Below the pieces are notes generated by a model. It was given only the letters and a program-made list of their open reading frames with translations, ran no database searches and had not been told where the DNA came from. Below are positions 9,103 through 18,100 of a stretch of 64,000 nucleotides of DNA, piece after piece. A program made the translations under genes and the position numbers. How positions within the stretch are numbered: the first letter of the stretch is position 1; every line of letters begins with the position of its first letter. The DNA is from Rhodanobacter sp. 7MK24 (GTDB taxonomy: Bacteria; Pseudomonadota; Gammaproteobacteria; Xanthomonadales; Rhodanobacteraceae), in NCBI RefSeq assembly GCF_014842995.1, contig NZ_JACYXL010000009.1, forward strand, positions 62,001 through 126,000, given 5' to 3'.

Positions 9103-10119
9103 TCAACCCTGCGCGTTGTCCGCCTCGCGGTGGTAGCGCGTGGCCTGTTCCACTTCCTGGCTGGAGCCCAGGAATACCGGCACCCGCTGGTGCAGGCCGG
9201 TCGGTTGCACTTCCATGATGCGTTCGCGCCCGGTGGTGGCTGCGCCACCGGCCTGCTCGACGATGAAGGCCATCGGGTTGGCTTCGTACATCAGGCGCAG
9301 CTTGCCGCCCTTGCTCTTGATCTTGGCGTCCAGCGGGTAGAAGAACACGCCGCCGCGGGTGACGATGCGGTGCACGTCCGCCACCATCGAGGCCACCCAG
9401 CGCATGTTGAAGTCGCGTCCGCGCGGGCCGTCGTTGCCGGCCAGCAGTTCGCCGATGTAGCGCTGCATCGGCGCTTCCCAGTGGCGCTGGTTGGACATGT
9501 TGATGGCGAACTCGCCGGTCTGTTCCGGGATGCGGATGTCGCGGCGGCTGAGGGTGAAGCTGCCGATCTCGCGGTCCAGCGTGAACTCGTGCGTGCCGTG
9601 GCCGAAGGTGAGCACCAGCAAGGTGCTGGGGCCGTACACCACGTAGCCGGCGGCAAGCTGGGTGGTGCCCGGCTGCAGGAAGTGCTCGGCCTTCGGTTCG
9701 GTGACGTCGTCCGGGCAGCGCAGCACCGAGAAGATCGTGCCCACCGAGATGTTCACGTCGATGTTCGAGCTGCCGTCCAGCGGGTCGAACAACAGCAGGT
9801 GCTGGCCTTTCGGGTACATGTCGGGGATGGGTTGCGGGTCCTCCATTTCTTCCGACGCACAGGCGGCGAGGTGGCCACCCCAGGCGTTGGCTTCCAGCAG
9901 GATCTCGTTGGAGATCACGTCCAGCTTCTTCTGCGCCTCGCCCTGCACGTTGTCGGTGCCAGCCGCGCCCAGCACGCCGCCCAGCGCGCCCTTGCCGGTG
10001 GCCACGCCGATGCGCTTGCACGCGCGGGCGACCACTTCGATCAGCAGCGAAAGCTCGGTGTTGATGTGGCCGGCGCGGCGTTCCTCGATCAGGAACTGGA
10101 TGAGCGAGACGGGTTTCAT
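9103..10119 (-). CDS. fbp: Class 1 fructose-1,6-bisphosphatase
   Basis: A 338-residue gluconeogenic enzyme that removes the 1-phosphate from fructose 1,6-bisphosphate. The metal and substrate motif Asp-Pro-Leu-Asp-Gly-Ser-Ser-Asn and the N-terminal helix typical of class 1 enzymes are present, and the length fits E. coli Fbp (332). I start at ATG 10119, where the conserved Lys-Pro-Val-Ser-Leu begins. The frame runs 14 codons further upstream, but that part is Pro/Arg/His-rich and looks non-coding. It probably heads a unit with the patatin and S9 peptidase genes. Confidence 0.94.
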   Translation of the reverse strand: MKPVSLIQFLIEERRAGHINTELSLLIEVVARACKRIGVATGKGALGGVLGAAGTDNVQGEAQKKLDVISNEILLEANAWGGHLAACASEEMEDPQPIPDMYPKGQHLLLFDPLDGSSNIDVNISVGTIFSVLRCPDDVTEPKAEHFLQPGTTQLAAGYVVYGPSTLLVLTFGHGTHEFTLDREIGSFTLSRRDIRIPEQTGEFAINMSNQRHWEAPMQRYIGELLAGNDGPRGRDFNMRWVASMVADVHRIVTRGGVFFYPLDAKIKSKGGKLRLMYEANPMAFIVEQAGGAATTGRERIMEVQPTGLHQRVPVFLGSSQEVEQATRYHREADNAQG

Positions 10120-10590
10120 GGGATGTCCGTGGCAGGGTGGCAAACGAGGTGGTGCGCGCATTGTCCGGGCTTAGCCTGAACTGCGCCATGCCTGAGAGCC
10201 CATTCGCCACCTCTCCATGGTCCGCGTTGCCTTGCCGTGGCCATCGGGTGGTCGTGCGCGGCGCAGCGCCTGGCGGGCAGGTCAAACTGCGCGTCGCCGC
10301 ATGGCAGCCACGGCAAGGCAACCCGCAGGGCTGGGTCTGTTTGCGCGCAGGCCGGTGTCATCACTCGGTCGTGGACGGACGTCCACTCTTCGCTCCTCAT
10401 GGCCGAGCCTATCCATGGACTCTCTCCGCACGCCCCGTTCTTCCTCGACCCACGCGCAAACAGCTCACGGCGCGGGCCATGGGGAAATCGTGAACAGGCT
10501 CTGAGAATCTTTGAACCGGCTCCGGGCTGCTGACACAAGGGTGTCAGCAGCACCCGCGCATCCTGTACTTCCAATCAAGGAGGGAATGGC
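10120..10590. other. Divergent intergenic region between fbp and a DJ-1-like gene
   Basis: This 471-bp gap separates the two divergent genes, so both promoters should lie here. Open frames in it are Arg/Pro/Trp-rich and look random. The one strong signal is the inverted repeat at 10526-10551, listed separately. Confidence 0.5.
10526..10551 (+). promoter_or_regulatory. 11-bp inverted repeat upstream of the DJ-1-like gene
   Basis: GCTGCTGACAC is followed by a 4-nt AAGG loop and its exact complement. It ends 39 bp before the ATG. With no U-run after it, an operator or a 5' leader hairpin is more likely than a terminator. Confidence 0.5.
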
Positions 10591-11202
10591 ATGCGCGACA
10601 CAGTTTATTTTCTCGTTTTCGACGGTTACGCCGATTGGCAGGCTGCTTTGGCGCTGTGCGAGATCCGCCGCCCCGGCGACTGGCGCGTACAGGCAGTCGG
10701 CTTCTCGATGGCGCCGGTGACCTCGATGGGCGGCCTTGTGGTGCAACCCGAGTCGACGCTGGCCCAGATCGACCTTGCCCGTGCGGCACTGCTGATCCTG
10801 CCCGGCGGCCACCTGTGGACGCGCGGCGAAGGCTTGGCCGCAGTGGCCGCCGCGCGCCGCGTGCATGCGGCTGGCGCGCCGGTGGCCGGCATCGATGGCG
10901 GGGTGCTGGCACTGGCTCGTGCCGGCCTGCTCGACCACTGCCGGCACACCGGCAACCACGCTGGCCACATTGCCATGCATGTGCCGGATTACCGCGGCGC
11001 CGAACAATACGATGCCAACGTGCTCGCGGTGAGCGACGGCGGCACGCTCACCGCCAGCGAGCTCGGCAGCGTGGAATTCGCACGCGAGGTGATCCGTACG
11101 CTGGATCTCTACAGCGCCAGCGACCGCGAACACTGGTTTCGCCTCTACAAGCATGCCCTGCCGCCGCCGTGGCTGGCCGGCGCCACGGCGGTTGCCGCTT
11201 GA
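10591..11202 (+). CDS. DJ-1/PfpI-like protein with Asp in place of the catalytic Cys
   Basis: A 203-residue cytoplasmic protein of the type 1 glutamine amidotransferase-like fold. An excellent ribosome site (AAGGAGGG) precedes the ATG by 6 bases. The segment around residues 98-115 matches the nucleophile elbow of YoaZ-like relatives, which usually read Ala-Ile-Cys-Gly-Ala. Here the sequence is Gly-Ile-Asp-Gly-Gly, so Asp102 stands where the Cys should be. The rest of the family pattern (Gly-Leu-Leu-Asp, then His-Thr-Gly-Asn-His) is kept. It may therefore be non-enzymatic, or use another residue. A hairpin sits just upstream. Confidence 0.82.
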   Translation: MRDTVYFLVFDGYADWQAALALCEIRRPGDWRVQAVGFSMAPVTSMGGLVVQPESTLAQIDLARAALLILPGGHLWTRGEGLAAVAAARRVHAAGAPVAGIDGGVLALARAGLLDHCRHTGNHAGHIAMHVPDYRGAEQYDANVLAVSDGGTLTASELGSVEFAREVIRTLDLYSASDREHWFRLYKHALPPPWLAGATAVAA

Positions 11203-11305
11203 GGAATGGCATCTGCGCCCGACCTGACCACGCTTCAGGAAAGCAGTCCGATTCCGCTGGTCCAATCACGGCCATCTGGCCGCATTTTCGAGCAGAGCCC
11301 ACGCC

Positions 11306-11500
11306 ATGACGAACAAATCCACGATTGATCGCGTGCTGATGGCTTATCGGCCGCTCTACCTGCGAGGCCTGTTGCTGGATGGGCAATACCGCCTGCCATC
11401 GGCCACGGCGCGCAAACCCGGAACCCCGCGTCGGCGCATGTTGCTGGCGGCGCTGACCGACCTGCGCCACGTCGTCGCCTCCACGGAGAACAAGCCATGA
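11306..11500 (+). CDS. Small basic protein, function unknown
   Basis: A 64-residue frame with 11 arginines or lysines and no membrane segment. Its stop overlaps the start of the GFA-family gene as ATGA (11497-11500), an arrangement typical of coupled translation. No strong ribosome site precedes its ATG and I recognise no domain. It could be a true small protein or a translated leader for the next gene. Confidence 0.4.
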   Translation: MTNKSTIDRVLMAYRPLYLRGLLLDGQYRLPSATARKPGTPRRRMLLAALTDLRHVVASTENKP

Positions 11501-11901
11501 AGAAGACCTACCACGGCAGCTGCCACTGCGGTGCAGTGCGCTACGAAGCCGATCTCGACCTCGCCGCGGGCACCGGCCGCTGCAATTGCTCCATCTGCGC
11601 CAAGACGCGCTGGTGGGGCGTCACCGTCAAGCCGCAGGATTTTCGCCTGTTGAGCGGCGAGGACGCGCTGTCCGACTACCAGTTCGGCACATTGAGCGCG
11701 CACCACCTGTTCTGCCGGAACTGCGGCGTGCGGGCGTTCGGGCGCGGTTACGTGGAGCAGATCGGCGGCGACTACGTGGCGGTCAATCTCGCCTGCCTCG
11801 ACGATGTCGAGCCGCAGGAGCTGATCGACGCGCCGTTGCGCTGGTGCGATGGCCGCGCCGACAACTGGATGAACCCGCCCGCCGAAACGCGGCATCTCTG
11901 A
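11497..11901 (+). CDS. GFA (CENP-V) family zinc protein
   Basis: A 134-residue protein of the glutathione-dependent formaldehyde-activating enzyme family. Zinc ligands are visible: Cys9-X-Cys11, Cys29, Cys31, Cys34, and a later Phe-Cys-Arg-Asn-Cys-Gly. Members bind two zinc ions; most have no proven reaction, although the founder was reported to speed adduct formation between glutathione and formaldehyde. It overlaps the small upstream gene by 4 bases and is followed after 54 bp by a WYL regulator on the same strand. Confidence 0.88.
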   Translation: MKKTYHGSCHCGAVRYEADLDLAAGTGRCNCSICAKTRWWGVTVKPQDFRLLSGEDALSDYQFGTLSAHHLFCRNCGVRAFGRGYVEQIGGDYVAVNLACLDDVEPQELIDAPLRWCDGRADNWMNPPAETRHL

Positions 11902-11955
11902 GGCATGTGACGGCAGGCACTGGTCGCCGCCGCGCAGGCAAGCCACCATGAAACG

Positions 11956-12660
11956 ATGCGACGCGCCGACCGCCTGTTCCTCATCATCCACGCCTTGCGC
12001 GGACGCCGTACTGCGCTGCCCGCGCGCAACCTCGCCGAGACGCTGGGCGTGTCGCTGCGCACGGTCTACCGCGACGTGGCCGACCTGCAGCTCTCCGGCG
12101 TGCCCATCGAAGGCGAGGCCGGCGTGGGCTACGTGCTGCGCAAGGGCTCGGACATCCCGCCGCTGATGTTCACCGCCGACGAACTCGAATCACTGGTGGT
12201 GGGCACGCGCTTCGTGCGTGCCTTCGCGGGCGACCGCCTGGCTGCCGGCGCGCAGGCGGCGTTGCTGAAGATCGAGGCGGTACTGCCGCCCGAGCTGCGC
12301 GAGCGCGCCTCGCGCACCCGCATCTACGCGCCGGTGTGGCGCGACCAGGGCAAGGCCGATTTCGCCGCGCGGATCGATTCGCTGCATGCGGCCATCGAAG
12401 CGCGCCATGTGTTGCGCATGGAGTACAGTGACGAAGCCGGCAAGGCCAGCGAGCGCGAGATCGAACCTTTGTGCCTCGCGTTCTGGGGCGGCAAGTGGAC
12501 ACTGGGCGCGTGGTGCCGGTTGCGCGAAGGCTTCCGCAATTTCCGCCCGGATCGCATCGTGCTCTGCATCGCTTCCGGCGAGCGCTTCGACGATCGGCCT
12601 GGCCGCAACCTGGAGGCCTACCTGCAGGCGGTCGGCGGGAATTACACCGGCTTGGAATAA
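11956..12660 (+). CDS. YafY-type transcriptional regulator with HTH and WYL domains
   Basis: A 234-residue regulator. Residues 5-55 form a DeoR-like winged helix-turn-helix (Leu-Ala-Glu-Thr-Leu-Gly-Val-Ser-Leu-Arg-Thr-Val-Tyr-Arg-Asp). Residues 135-205 form a WYL domain around Trp-Gly-Gly-Lys-Trp. WYL domains sense ligands, often nucleic acids or small molecules. It lies directly after the GFA gene and may control it, which is inferred from position only. Confidence 0.88.
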   Translation: MRRADRLFLIIHALRGRRTALPARNLAETLGVSLRTVYRDVADLQLSGVPIEGEAGVGYVLRKGSDIPPLMFTADELESLVVGTRFVRAFAGDRLAAGAQAALLKIEAVLPPELRERASRTRIYAPVWRDQGKADFAARIDSLHAAIEARHVLRMEYSDEAGKASEREIEPLCLAFWGGKWTLGAWCRLREGFRNFRPDRIVLCIASGERFDDRPGRNLEAYLQAVGGNYTGLE

Positions 12661-12748
12661 GCCTCGACGCAGGCTCGTGCGATGCAAGCCCCATCGGTGC
12701 GTGCGCTCAGGTACGCTCGCGGCACTGCATCCGCGGAGGAATCGAGCC

Positions 12749-13363
12749 ATGTCGGCAACCGTACGTCATCCCCTGTTGTCGGTCGCCCCAGCCAAGCTGC
12801 GCCCGACCCAGCTGACCGTGGGCAAGGCCGAGGTCGCAGCCAAGCGTGCGCAATGGAAGGAGCTTGGCAAGAAGAAGCGCAAGGAACTGCTCGAATCGCA
12901 CTGGTTCCCCGGCGTTCTCGGGCCGAAGCACCAGGTCTATATCGTCGATCATCACCATCTTGGCCTGGCCCTGCAGGAGGAGCGCGTGAAGAGCGTGCCG
13001 GTGATGATCCAGCGTGATTTCTCCTGGCTGGCCCCGGACGTGTTCTGGCGCACGATGGAGTTCAACCGCTGGGCGCATCCCTACGACCAGCACGGCGCCC
13101 GCGTGGACTACACCGCCATCCCGGCCAGCCTGGCCGACATGGCCGACGACCCCTACCGCACACTTGCCGCGCGGGTGCGCATGGCCGGCGGTTGCGCCAA
13201 GGACGCGGTGCCGTACGCCGAATTCCTTTGGGCGGACTTCTATCGCCGCCACCTGAAGTTGCCGGGCGGCAAGATCGGCGCGAAGGCGATGCAGCAGGCG
13301 CTGCTACTTGCACACAGCCAGGACACGGCCTATCTGCCGGGTTGGAGCGGCACGATCGGATGA
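12749..13363 (+). CDS. ParB-like (ParBc_2) family protein
   Basis: A 204-residue protein matching the putative ParB-like nuclease family ParBc_2: an N-terminal block of the type Leu-Arg-Pro-Thr-Gln-Leu-Thr-Val-Gly, then a His-rich segment (Asp-His-His-His-Leu) and a C-terminal helical part. No DNA-binding HTH typical of partition ParB is seen, so it is not a chromosome partition protein. GGAGGA lies 8 bases before the ATG. It overlaps the SulP gene by 4 bases, which implies joint expression with an anion transporter. Role unknown. Confidence 0.8.
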   Translation: MSATVRHPLLSVAPAKLRPTQLTVGKAEVAAKRAQWKELGKKKRKELLESHWFPGVLGPKHQVYIVDHHHLGLALQEERVKSVPVMIQRDFSWLAPDVFWRTMEFNRWAHPYDQHGARVDYTAIPASLADMADDPYRTLAARVRMAGGCAKDAVPYAEFLWADFYRRHLKLPGGKIGAKAMQQALLLAHSQDTAYLPGWSGTIG

Positions 13364-15033
13364 ACGCGACGGCGGCCGCCCCCGCCACGCCTGGCGCCAA
13401 CCGCGGCGCCGATGTGCTGGCCGGCCTGTCGATCGCCGGCCTGCTGTTGCCCGAGGCTGTGGCGTACTCGGGCATCGCCGGCCTGCCGCCGCAGGCCGGC
13501 GTGATCGCGCTGTTCGTCGGCCTGGTCTGTTACGGCCTGCTCGGCCGCAGCCGTTACGCCATCGTCTCGGCCACGTCGTCCTCGGCGGCGGTGCTGGCTG
13601 CGGGCACCCTGGCGCTGGCCGGCCCGGCTGCGGTTTCGCGCGCAGCAGTGGCGGCGACCCTGGTGCTGCTCACCGGCGGTTGTTTCCTGCTGGCAGGCGC
13701 GGCGCGTCTGGGTGGCCTGTCGCAGCTGATCGCGCGACCCGTGCTGCGCGGTTTCACCTTCGGCCTGGCCTGCGTCATCGCGCTGAAGCAGCTGCCGAAT
13801 CTGTTCGGGTTGCCAGGCCTGCACGGCGATTTCGTGCCGCTGCTGCTGGCGACCTTGCTGCAGGCGATCCGCCTCATCCAGCCGGTTACGGCAGGCGCCG
13901 GTGTGATCGCGCTGTTGCTGCTGTTCCTGTGCGAACACGTACGGCGCCTGCCCGGCAGTCTGCTGGTGATCGTGCTGGGTGTGGCCGCTTCCGGCTGGCT
14001 GGCAGCGCACGGCGTGGCGTTGACCGGCGCGATCAACCTCGCTCCGGCATGGGGCTGGCCGACATGGCCGACCGGCAACCAATGGCTGCCCAGCATCGAA
14101 CTGGCCGCGGCGCTGCTGCTGGTCCTGTACGCAGAGTCGTATGGCGCGATCCGCGCATTCGCGCTGAAGCATGGCGATACGGTGGAGGCGAACCGGGACC
14201 TGCTGGTGATCGGCCTGGCGAACGCGCTCTCGGGCCTGTTGCACGGCATGCCGCTGGGTGCGGGTTATTCCGGTACCTCGGCCAACGAAGCCGCCGGCGC
14301 GCGTTCGCGACTGGCCGGCCTGATCGCGGCGGCGACGTTGCTGGTGATGGTTCTCTTGCTGCTGCGCTGGATCGAGCGGATTCCCGAACCGGTATTGGCG
14401 GCCATCGTGATCCATGCGGTGAGCAAGTCGTGGCGGCTGTCGGTGTTCAAACCGTACCTGCAGTGGCGGCGCGACCGCCTGGTGGCGCTGGCTGCGGTGG
14501 TTGCCGTACTGGCGCTGGGCATTCTCAATGGCTTGCTGGTGGCCATCGCTTTCAGCCTGGTGATGTTGTTGCGCCAGCTCGCCACGCCACGCCTCAGCGT
14601 GCTGGGCAAGTTGCCCGGCAGCCATGATTTCGTGGGCGTGGATGAACACCCGGCCGCGTTGCCGCCACCCGGCATGCTGATCCTGCGACCGGAAGAGCCG
14701 CTGTTCTTCGCCAACGCGGAATCGATCCTGGCGTTGGCGCGGCAGCGGGTCGCCAGCCATGCCGACGGGCGTGCGGTGGTGCTCAGCCTGGAGGAGTCGC
14801 CCGATCTGGACAGCACCGCGCTGGAGGCCCTGGCGGACTTCGCTGTATGGCTGGGCGCGCGCGGCATCGTGCTGCGGGTGGCGCGGCTCAAGGACAGCGT
14901 GCATGATTTGCTGTTGCGCGCGGCACTGCCCCAGCTTCCGCCGCAAGCACTTGATTACTGGAGCGTAGAGGATGCCGTCACGGCGGCCCCTTCAAGCTCC
15001 GCGCAACAACCGAATGGGACACCCACGCAGTGA
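13360..15033 (+). CDS. SulP family anion transporter with STAS domain
   Basis: A 557-residue inner-membrane transporter. About 11-12 hydrophobic segments fill residues 20-415. The N-terminal block (Ala-Gly-Leu-Ser-Ile-Ala-Gly-Leu-Leu-Leu-Pro-Glu-Ala) is the SulP start pattern. A cytoplasmic STAS domain with Leu-Asp-Ser-Thr-Ala-Leu-Glu-Ala-Leu lies around 480-500. SulP proteins move sulfate, bicarbonate or dicarboxylates. The start at 13360 overlaps the ParB-like gene by 4 bases and its stop overlaps the DUF885 gene by 4 bases, so the three genes form a tight operon. Confidence 0.9.
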   Translation: MNATAAAPATPGANRGADVLAGLSIAGLLLPEAVAYSGIAGLPPQAGVIALFVGLVCYGLLGRSRYAIVSATSSSAAVLAAGTLALAGPAAVSRAAVAATLVLLTGGCFLLAGAARLGGLSQLIARPVLRGFTFGLACVIALKQLPNLFGLPGLHGDFVPLLLATLLQAIRLIQPVTAGAGVIALLLLFLCEHVRRLPGSLLVIVLGVAASGWLAAHGVALTGAINLAPAWGWPTWPTGNQWLPSIELAAALLLVLYAESYGAIRAFALKHGDTVEANRDLLVIGLANALSGLLHGMPLGAGYSGTSANEAAGARSRLAGLIAAATLLVMVLLLLRWIERIPEPVLAAIVIHAVSKSWRLSVFKPYLQWRRDRLVALAAVVAVLALGILNGLLVAIAFSLVMLLRQLATPRLSVLGKLPGSHDFVGVDEHPAALPPPGMLILRPEEPLFFANAESILALARQRVASHADGRAVVLSLEESPDLDSTALEALADFAVWLGARGIVLRVARLKDSVHDLLLRAALPQLPPQALDYWSVEDAVTAAPSSSAQQPNGTPTQ

Positions 15034-16823
15034 ACAAGATCGTTACGAACCTGCAATGGCTGGCGCTTGGCTTGGCGCTGACCGCGCCGGCATGGGCGGG
15101 GCAGGACGCCGATGCGCATTTCAAGCAGGTCTACACCGACGAATGGGCTTGGCGCACTGGGCAGGCCGGCATCAGCGCTTCGGGCGAAGCGCAGCCGAAC
15201 AATGGCCGCCTGGATGCCGTGGACGCCGCCAGCCAGCAGCAGCGGCTCGACTACTGGCAGCAGGTGCTCAAGCAACTCCGTGCCATTGACGTCAGCCAGC
15301 TTTCGCCGGAAAACCGCGAGAATTACGCGGTGTATCGCGAGCAGATCCGCAATTTCGTCGCCGATCAGAAATTCATGAACTGGCAGATGCCGTTCAACAG
15401 CGATTCGGCGTTCTGGAGCGATATCGGCGACGATCTGGGCGGCGATCACCTGCGCACCGCGGACGACTACCGCCGCTATCTCGACCGCCTTGGCCAGATC
15501 CCGCACTACTTCCAGCAGCAGATCGACAACATGCGGTTGGGCCTCAAGCGCGGCTTCAGCGTGCCGCGTGCAGTGCTGGCGGGCCGCGACAAGTCCATCG
15601 CCGCCGTCGCAAGCATCACGGATCCCACGGCCAGCAGCTTCTACGCGCCATTCGAGCAGATGCCCGCGAGCATCTCCGACGACCAGGCGCAGGCGTTGCG
15701 CGGCGAAGCGCTGCAACGCATCCGCGACCAGGTGATCCCGGCCTACGCCGGCCTGTTGAAGTTCTTCGACGACGAATACGTGCCGCAGGCGCGCACCACG
15801 CTGGCCGCCGAGGACTTGCCCGACGGCAAGGCGTTCTATCGCCAGCAGATCCGCGAATACACCACGCTCGACCTTTCGCCCGACCAGATCCACCAGATCG
15901 GCCTGGACCAGGTGGCGAAGATCCATGCGCAGATGCTGGACGTGATGAAGCAGACCGGCTTCAAGGGCAGCTTTGCCGACTTCCTCAACTACCTGCGCAC
16001 CGATCCGCAGTTCTACGCCAAGACGCCGCAGGAGCTGCTGGACAAGACCGCGTGGGTGGCGAAGGAAGTGGACGGCAAGATGTCCCGCTTCTTCGGCCAC
16101 CTGCCGCGCCTGCGCTTCACCATCGTGCCGGTGCCGGCCGACATCGCGCCGTACTACACCTCCGGCCGCGGCGGCGCGGACGCATACCTGGTCAACACCT
16201 ACGATCTGAAGTCGCGCGCGCTGTACAACATGCCGGCGCTGACCCTGCACGAGAGCTACCCCGGCCATTCGTTGCAGCTGGAGCTGGCCGAGGAACAGCA
16301 CGATTTCCCCGCCTTCCGCCGCGACGGCTACATCTCCGCCTATGGCGAGGGCTGGGGCCTGTATTCCGAATACCTCGGCAACGAGATGGGGATCTACCAG
16401 ACGCCCTGGCAGCAGTTCGGCTACCTCACCTACCAGATGTGGCGCGCCTGCCGCCTTGTGGTCGATACCGGCATCCACCACCTGGGCTGGACGCGCCAGC
16501 AGGCCATCGACTACCTCACCGGCAACACCGCGCTCAGCCCGCTGGAAATCGACAACGAGGTGGACCGCTACATCAGCTGGCCGGGCCAGGCCGACAGCTA
16601 CGAACTGGGCTACCTGACCATCCTGCGGCTGCGCGCCAAGGCCGAAAAGGCATTGGGCGACAAGTTCGATATCCGCGCCTTCCACGACACCGTGCTCTCC
16701 ACCGGCTCGGTGCCGCTGCCCGTGCTGGAACAGCGCATCGACAAGTTCATCCAGGACGGCGGTCCGGAGCCGGGTTTCGGTTGCGATTGCGCGAAAGGCA
16801 AAAGCACGTCGGGCGCTTCCTGA
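15030..16823 (+). CDS. Secreted DUF885 family protein (putative metallopeptidase)
   Basis: A 597-residue exported protein starting with GTG inside the SulP stop (GTGA). A signal peptide ends near Ala-Trp-Ala at 23. The family's zinc-like motif His-Glu-Ser-Tyr-Pro-Gly-His is at residues 407-413, and Gly-Glu-Gly-Trp-Gly-Leu-Tyr follows about 40 residues later, as in other DUF885 proteins. The pattern resembles M32-type carboxypeptidases; peptide hydrolysis in the periplasm is likely but unproven for the family. Co-expression with SulP is suggested by the overlap. Confidence 0.88.
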   Translation: MNKIVTNLQWLALGLALTAPAWAGQDADAHFKQVYTDEWAWRTGQAGISASGEAQPNNGRLDAVDAASQQQRLDYWQQVLKQLRAIDVSQLSPENRENYAVYREQIRNFVADQKFMNWQMPFNSDSAFWSDIGDDLGGDHLRTADDYRRYLDRLGQIPHYFQQQIDNMRLGLKRGFSVPRAVLAGRDKSIAAVASITDPTASSFYAPFEQMPASISDDQAQALRGEALQRIRDQVIPAYAGLLKFFDDEYVPQARTTLAAEDLPDGKAFYRQQIREYTTLDLSPDQIHQIGLDQVAKIHAQMLDVMKQTGFKGSFADFLNYLRTDPQFYAKTPQELLDKTAWVAKEVDGKMSRFFGHLPRLRFTIVPVPADIAPYYTSGRGGADAYLVNTYDLKSRALYNMPALTLHESYPGHSLQLELAEEQHDFPAFRRDGYISAYGEGWGLYSEYLGNEMGIYQTPWQQFGYLTYQMWRACRLVVDTGIHHLGWTRQQAIDYLTGNTALSPLEIDNEVDRYISWPGQADSYELGYLTILRLRAKAEKALGDKFDIRAFHDTVLSTGSVPLPVLEQRIDKFIQDGGPEPGFGCDCAKGKSTSGAS

Positions 16824-16841
16824 ACCCGGTACGAGCCGTTT

Positions 16842-16880
16842 TGGACGTTCCTGCCATTTTGCAGTAAATTGCACATGTGC
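16842..16880 (+). promoter_or_regulatory. Sigma-70-like promoter with overlapping palindrome before the toxin-antitoxin genes
   Basis: TTGGAC (16842-16847) and TAAATT (16865-16870) are separated by 17 bp, an optimal sigma-70 layout. Directly after the -10 box lies the perfect 10-bp palindrome GCACATGTGC (16871-16880), placed where a repressor would block initiation. Autoregulation by the antitoxin is the expected mode for this system; binding is inferred. Confidence 0.55.
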
Positions 16881-16900
16881 TTCACATGGAGAGCTTCGAC

Positions 16901-17314
16901 ATGAACGCACATGCCGGCCACATCGCCGAAACCGCGCCGCACTACGTCCCCACTGACGCGGCATGGGGGGGGGCTGCGCTGCGCAGCTTCTTCCGCGTTG
17001 CCGAGCACTGGGATCTGCGGGTCGCCGAACAGCGCAAGCTGCTCGGCGATCCGCCCGAATCCACGTTCTACAAGTGGAAGCGCGAGCAGACCGGCGGCCT
17101 CGGCCGCGACACCTTGGAGCGCATTAGCTACCTGCTCGGCATCTGGAAGGCGCTGCAGATCCTATTCCCCGACCCGGCACAGGCCGACGCTTGGCTGCGC
17201 AAGCCGAATGCGGCGTCGCTGTTTGGCGGCCACTCGGCACTGGAGCGCATGCTGTCGGGCAACGTGGCCGACCTGTTCGTGGTACGCCAGTACCTGGATG
17301 CGCAGCGCGGCTGA
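16901..17314 (+). CDS. Xre/MbcA/ParS-type antitoxin (DUF2384)
   Basis: A 137-residue antitoxin of a RES-Xre toxin-antitoxin pair. The N-terminal half is helical and should bind DNA. The C-terminal half has the DUF2384 pattern: Ala-Asp-Ala-Trp-Leu-Arg-Lys-Pro-Asn, then Phe-Gly-Gly-His-Ser-Ala-Leu-Glu-Arg-Met-Leu-Ser-Gly. This domain covers the toxin's NAD site in solved relatives. I choose ATG 16901, which has GGAG nine bases upstream; ATG 16886 and GTG 16877 are in frame. A promoter and palindrome lie just before it. Confidence 0.85.
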   Translation: MNAHAGHIAETAPHYVPTDAAWGGAALRSFFRVAEHWDLRVAEQRKLLGDPPESTFYKWKREQTGGLGRDTLERISYLLGIWKALQILFPDPAQADAWLRKPNAASLFGGHSALERMLSGNVADLFVVRQYLDAQRG

Positions 17315-17395
17315 AGCGATGCCAATCGCGTTCCGCGAGACCGCCTGATAGCACGCTCGCTCTCCCGGCCTACAGGAACGATACGGACAACAGTG

Positions 17396-18100
17396 ATGCC
17401 TGCCGATCTGCCGCCCGTCCGTCGCATCCGCTGGAGCCACGCGTACCGCATCGTGCCCAGCCGCTTTCCGCCGGTGGGCATATATGACCGCATTGCCGAT
17501 CCGGCAGATCTCGACGCAGTGTTCGCGATCGAGGCGTTGACCAACCCGCGTCTTCGCGAGGAGGCTGGCGTGCTGAAGCTGGTGCCGAAGGAGCACCGCA
17601 TCAGCGGTCCTGGCTCGACCCCGGTGATGGCGGCGTTCACGCATCTGAACCCGGAAGGCAGCCGCTTTTCCGACGGAAACTGGGGCGTCTTCTACGCCGC
17701 GCACAGCGTGGCGACGGCAGTGGAGGAAACCGTCTACCACCGCGAACGTTTCCTCGCAGCCACCCACGAACCGGCCTGCGAAATCCAGATGCGCTGTTAT
17801 CGCACCCGGATCGACAGCCGCCTGCACGACATCCGGGACGGCTGGAAGAAGGAACACGATGCCGATTCCTATACGGCCAGTGTCAAACTCGCGCGCACGC
17901 TGCGCGATGCCGGTTCCAACGGCATCGTGTACGACAGCGTGCGCGACCATGGCGGCGAATGCGTGGCAGCATTCCAGCCCGACGTGGTCGCACCCTGCGT
18001 GCAGGCGCAGCACCTGATCTATCGGTGGGACGGTAAGCGCATTGCACGGGTGCTGGAAGTGTCGGAACTCGCACGAAGCATCCCACGGAAGGCACGATGA
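17396..18100 (+). CDS. RES domain toxin (NAD+-degrading)
   Basis: A 234-residue toxin. The family's Tyr-Arg-Ile-Val-Pro-Ser-Arg-Phe-Pro-Pro block is at residues 20-29, the conserved Glu sits in Val-Glu-Glu-Thr-Val-Tyr-His, and the Ser in Asp-Ala-Gly-Ser-Asn-Gly-Ile-Val-Tyr, giving the Arg/Glu/Ser residues that name the family. RES toxins deplete NAD+ by phosphorolysis or hydrolysis. The gap to the antitoxin is 81 bp, longer than in most RES-Xre operons, where the genes touch. Its stop overlaps the next gene's start (ATGA). GTG at 17393 is an alternative start. Confidence 0.87.
   Translation: MPADLPPVRRIRWSHAYRIVPSRFPPVGIYDRIADPADLDAVFAIEALTNPRLREEAGVLKLVPKEHRISGPGSTPVMAAFTHLNPEGSRFSDGNWGVFYAAHSVATAVEETVYHRERFLAATHEPACEIQMRCYRTRIDSRLHDIRDGWKKEHDADSYTASVKLARTLRDAGSNGIVYDSVRDHGGECVAAFQPDVVAPCVQAQHLIYRWDGKRIARVLEVSELARSIPRKAR

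Noticed and set aside
12749..13363. ParB-like gene as a partition system or plasmid origin
   Set aside because: No parA, no parS repeats and no HTH of partition ParB; it is coupled to a transporter.
13330..14946. A 538-codon frame antisense to the SulP gene
   Set aside because: Gln/Arg-rich chance frame; the plus strand carries clear SulP motifs.
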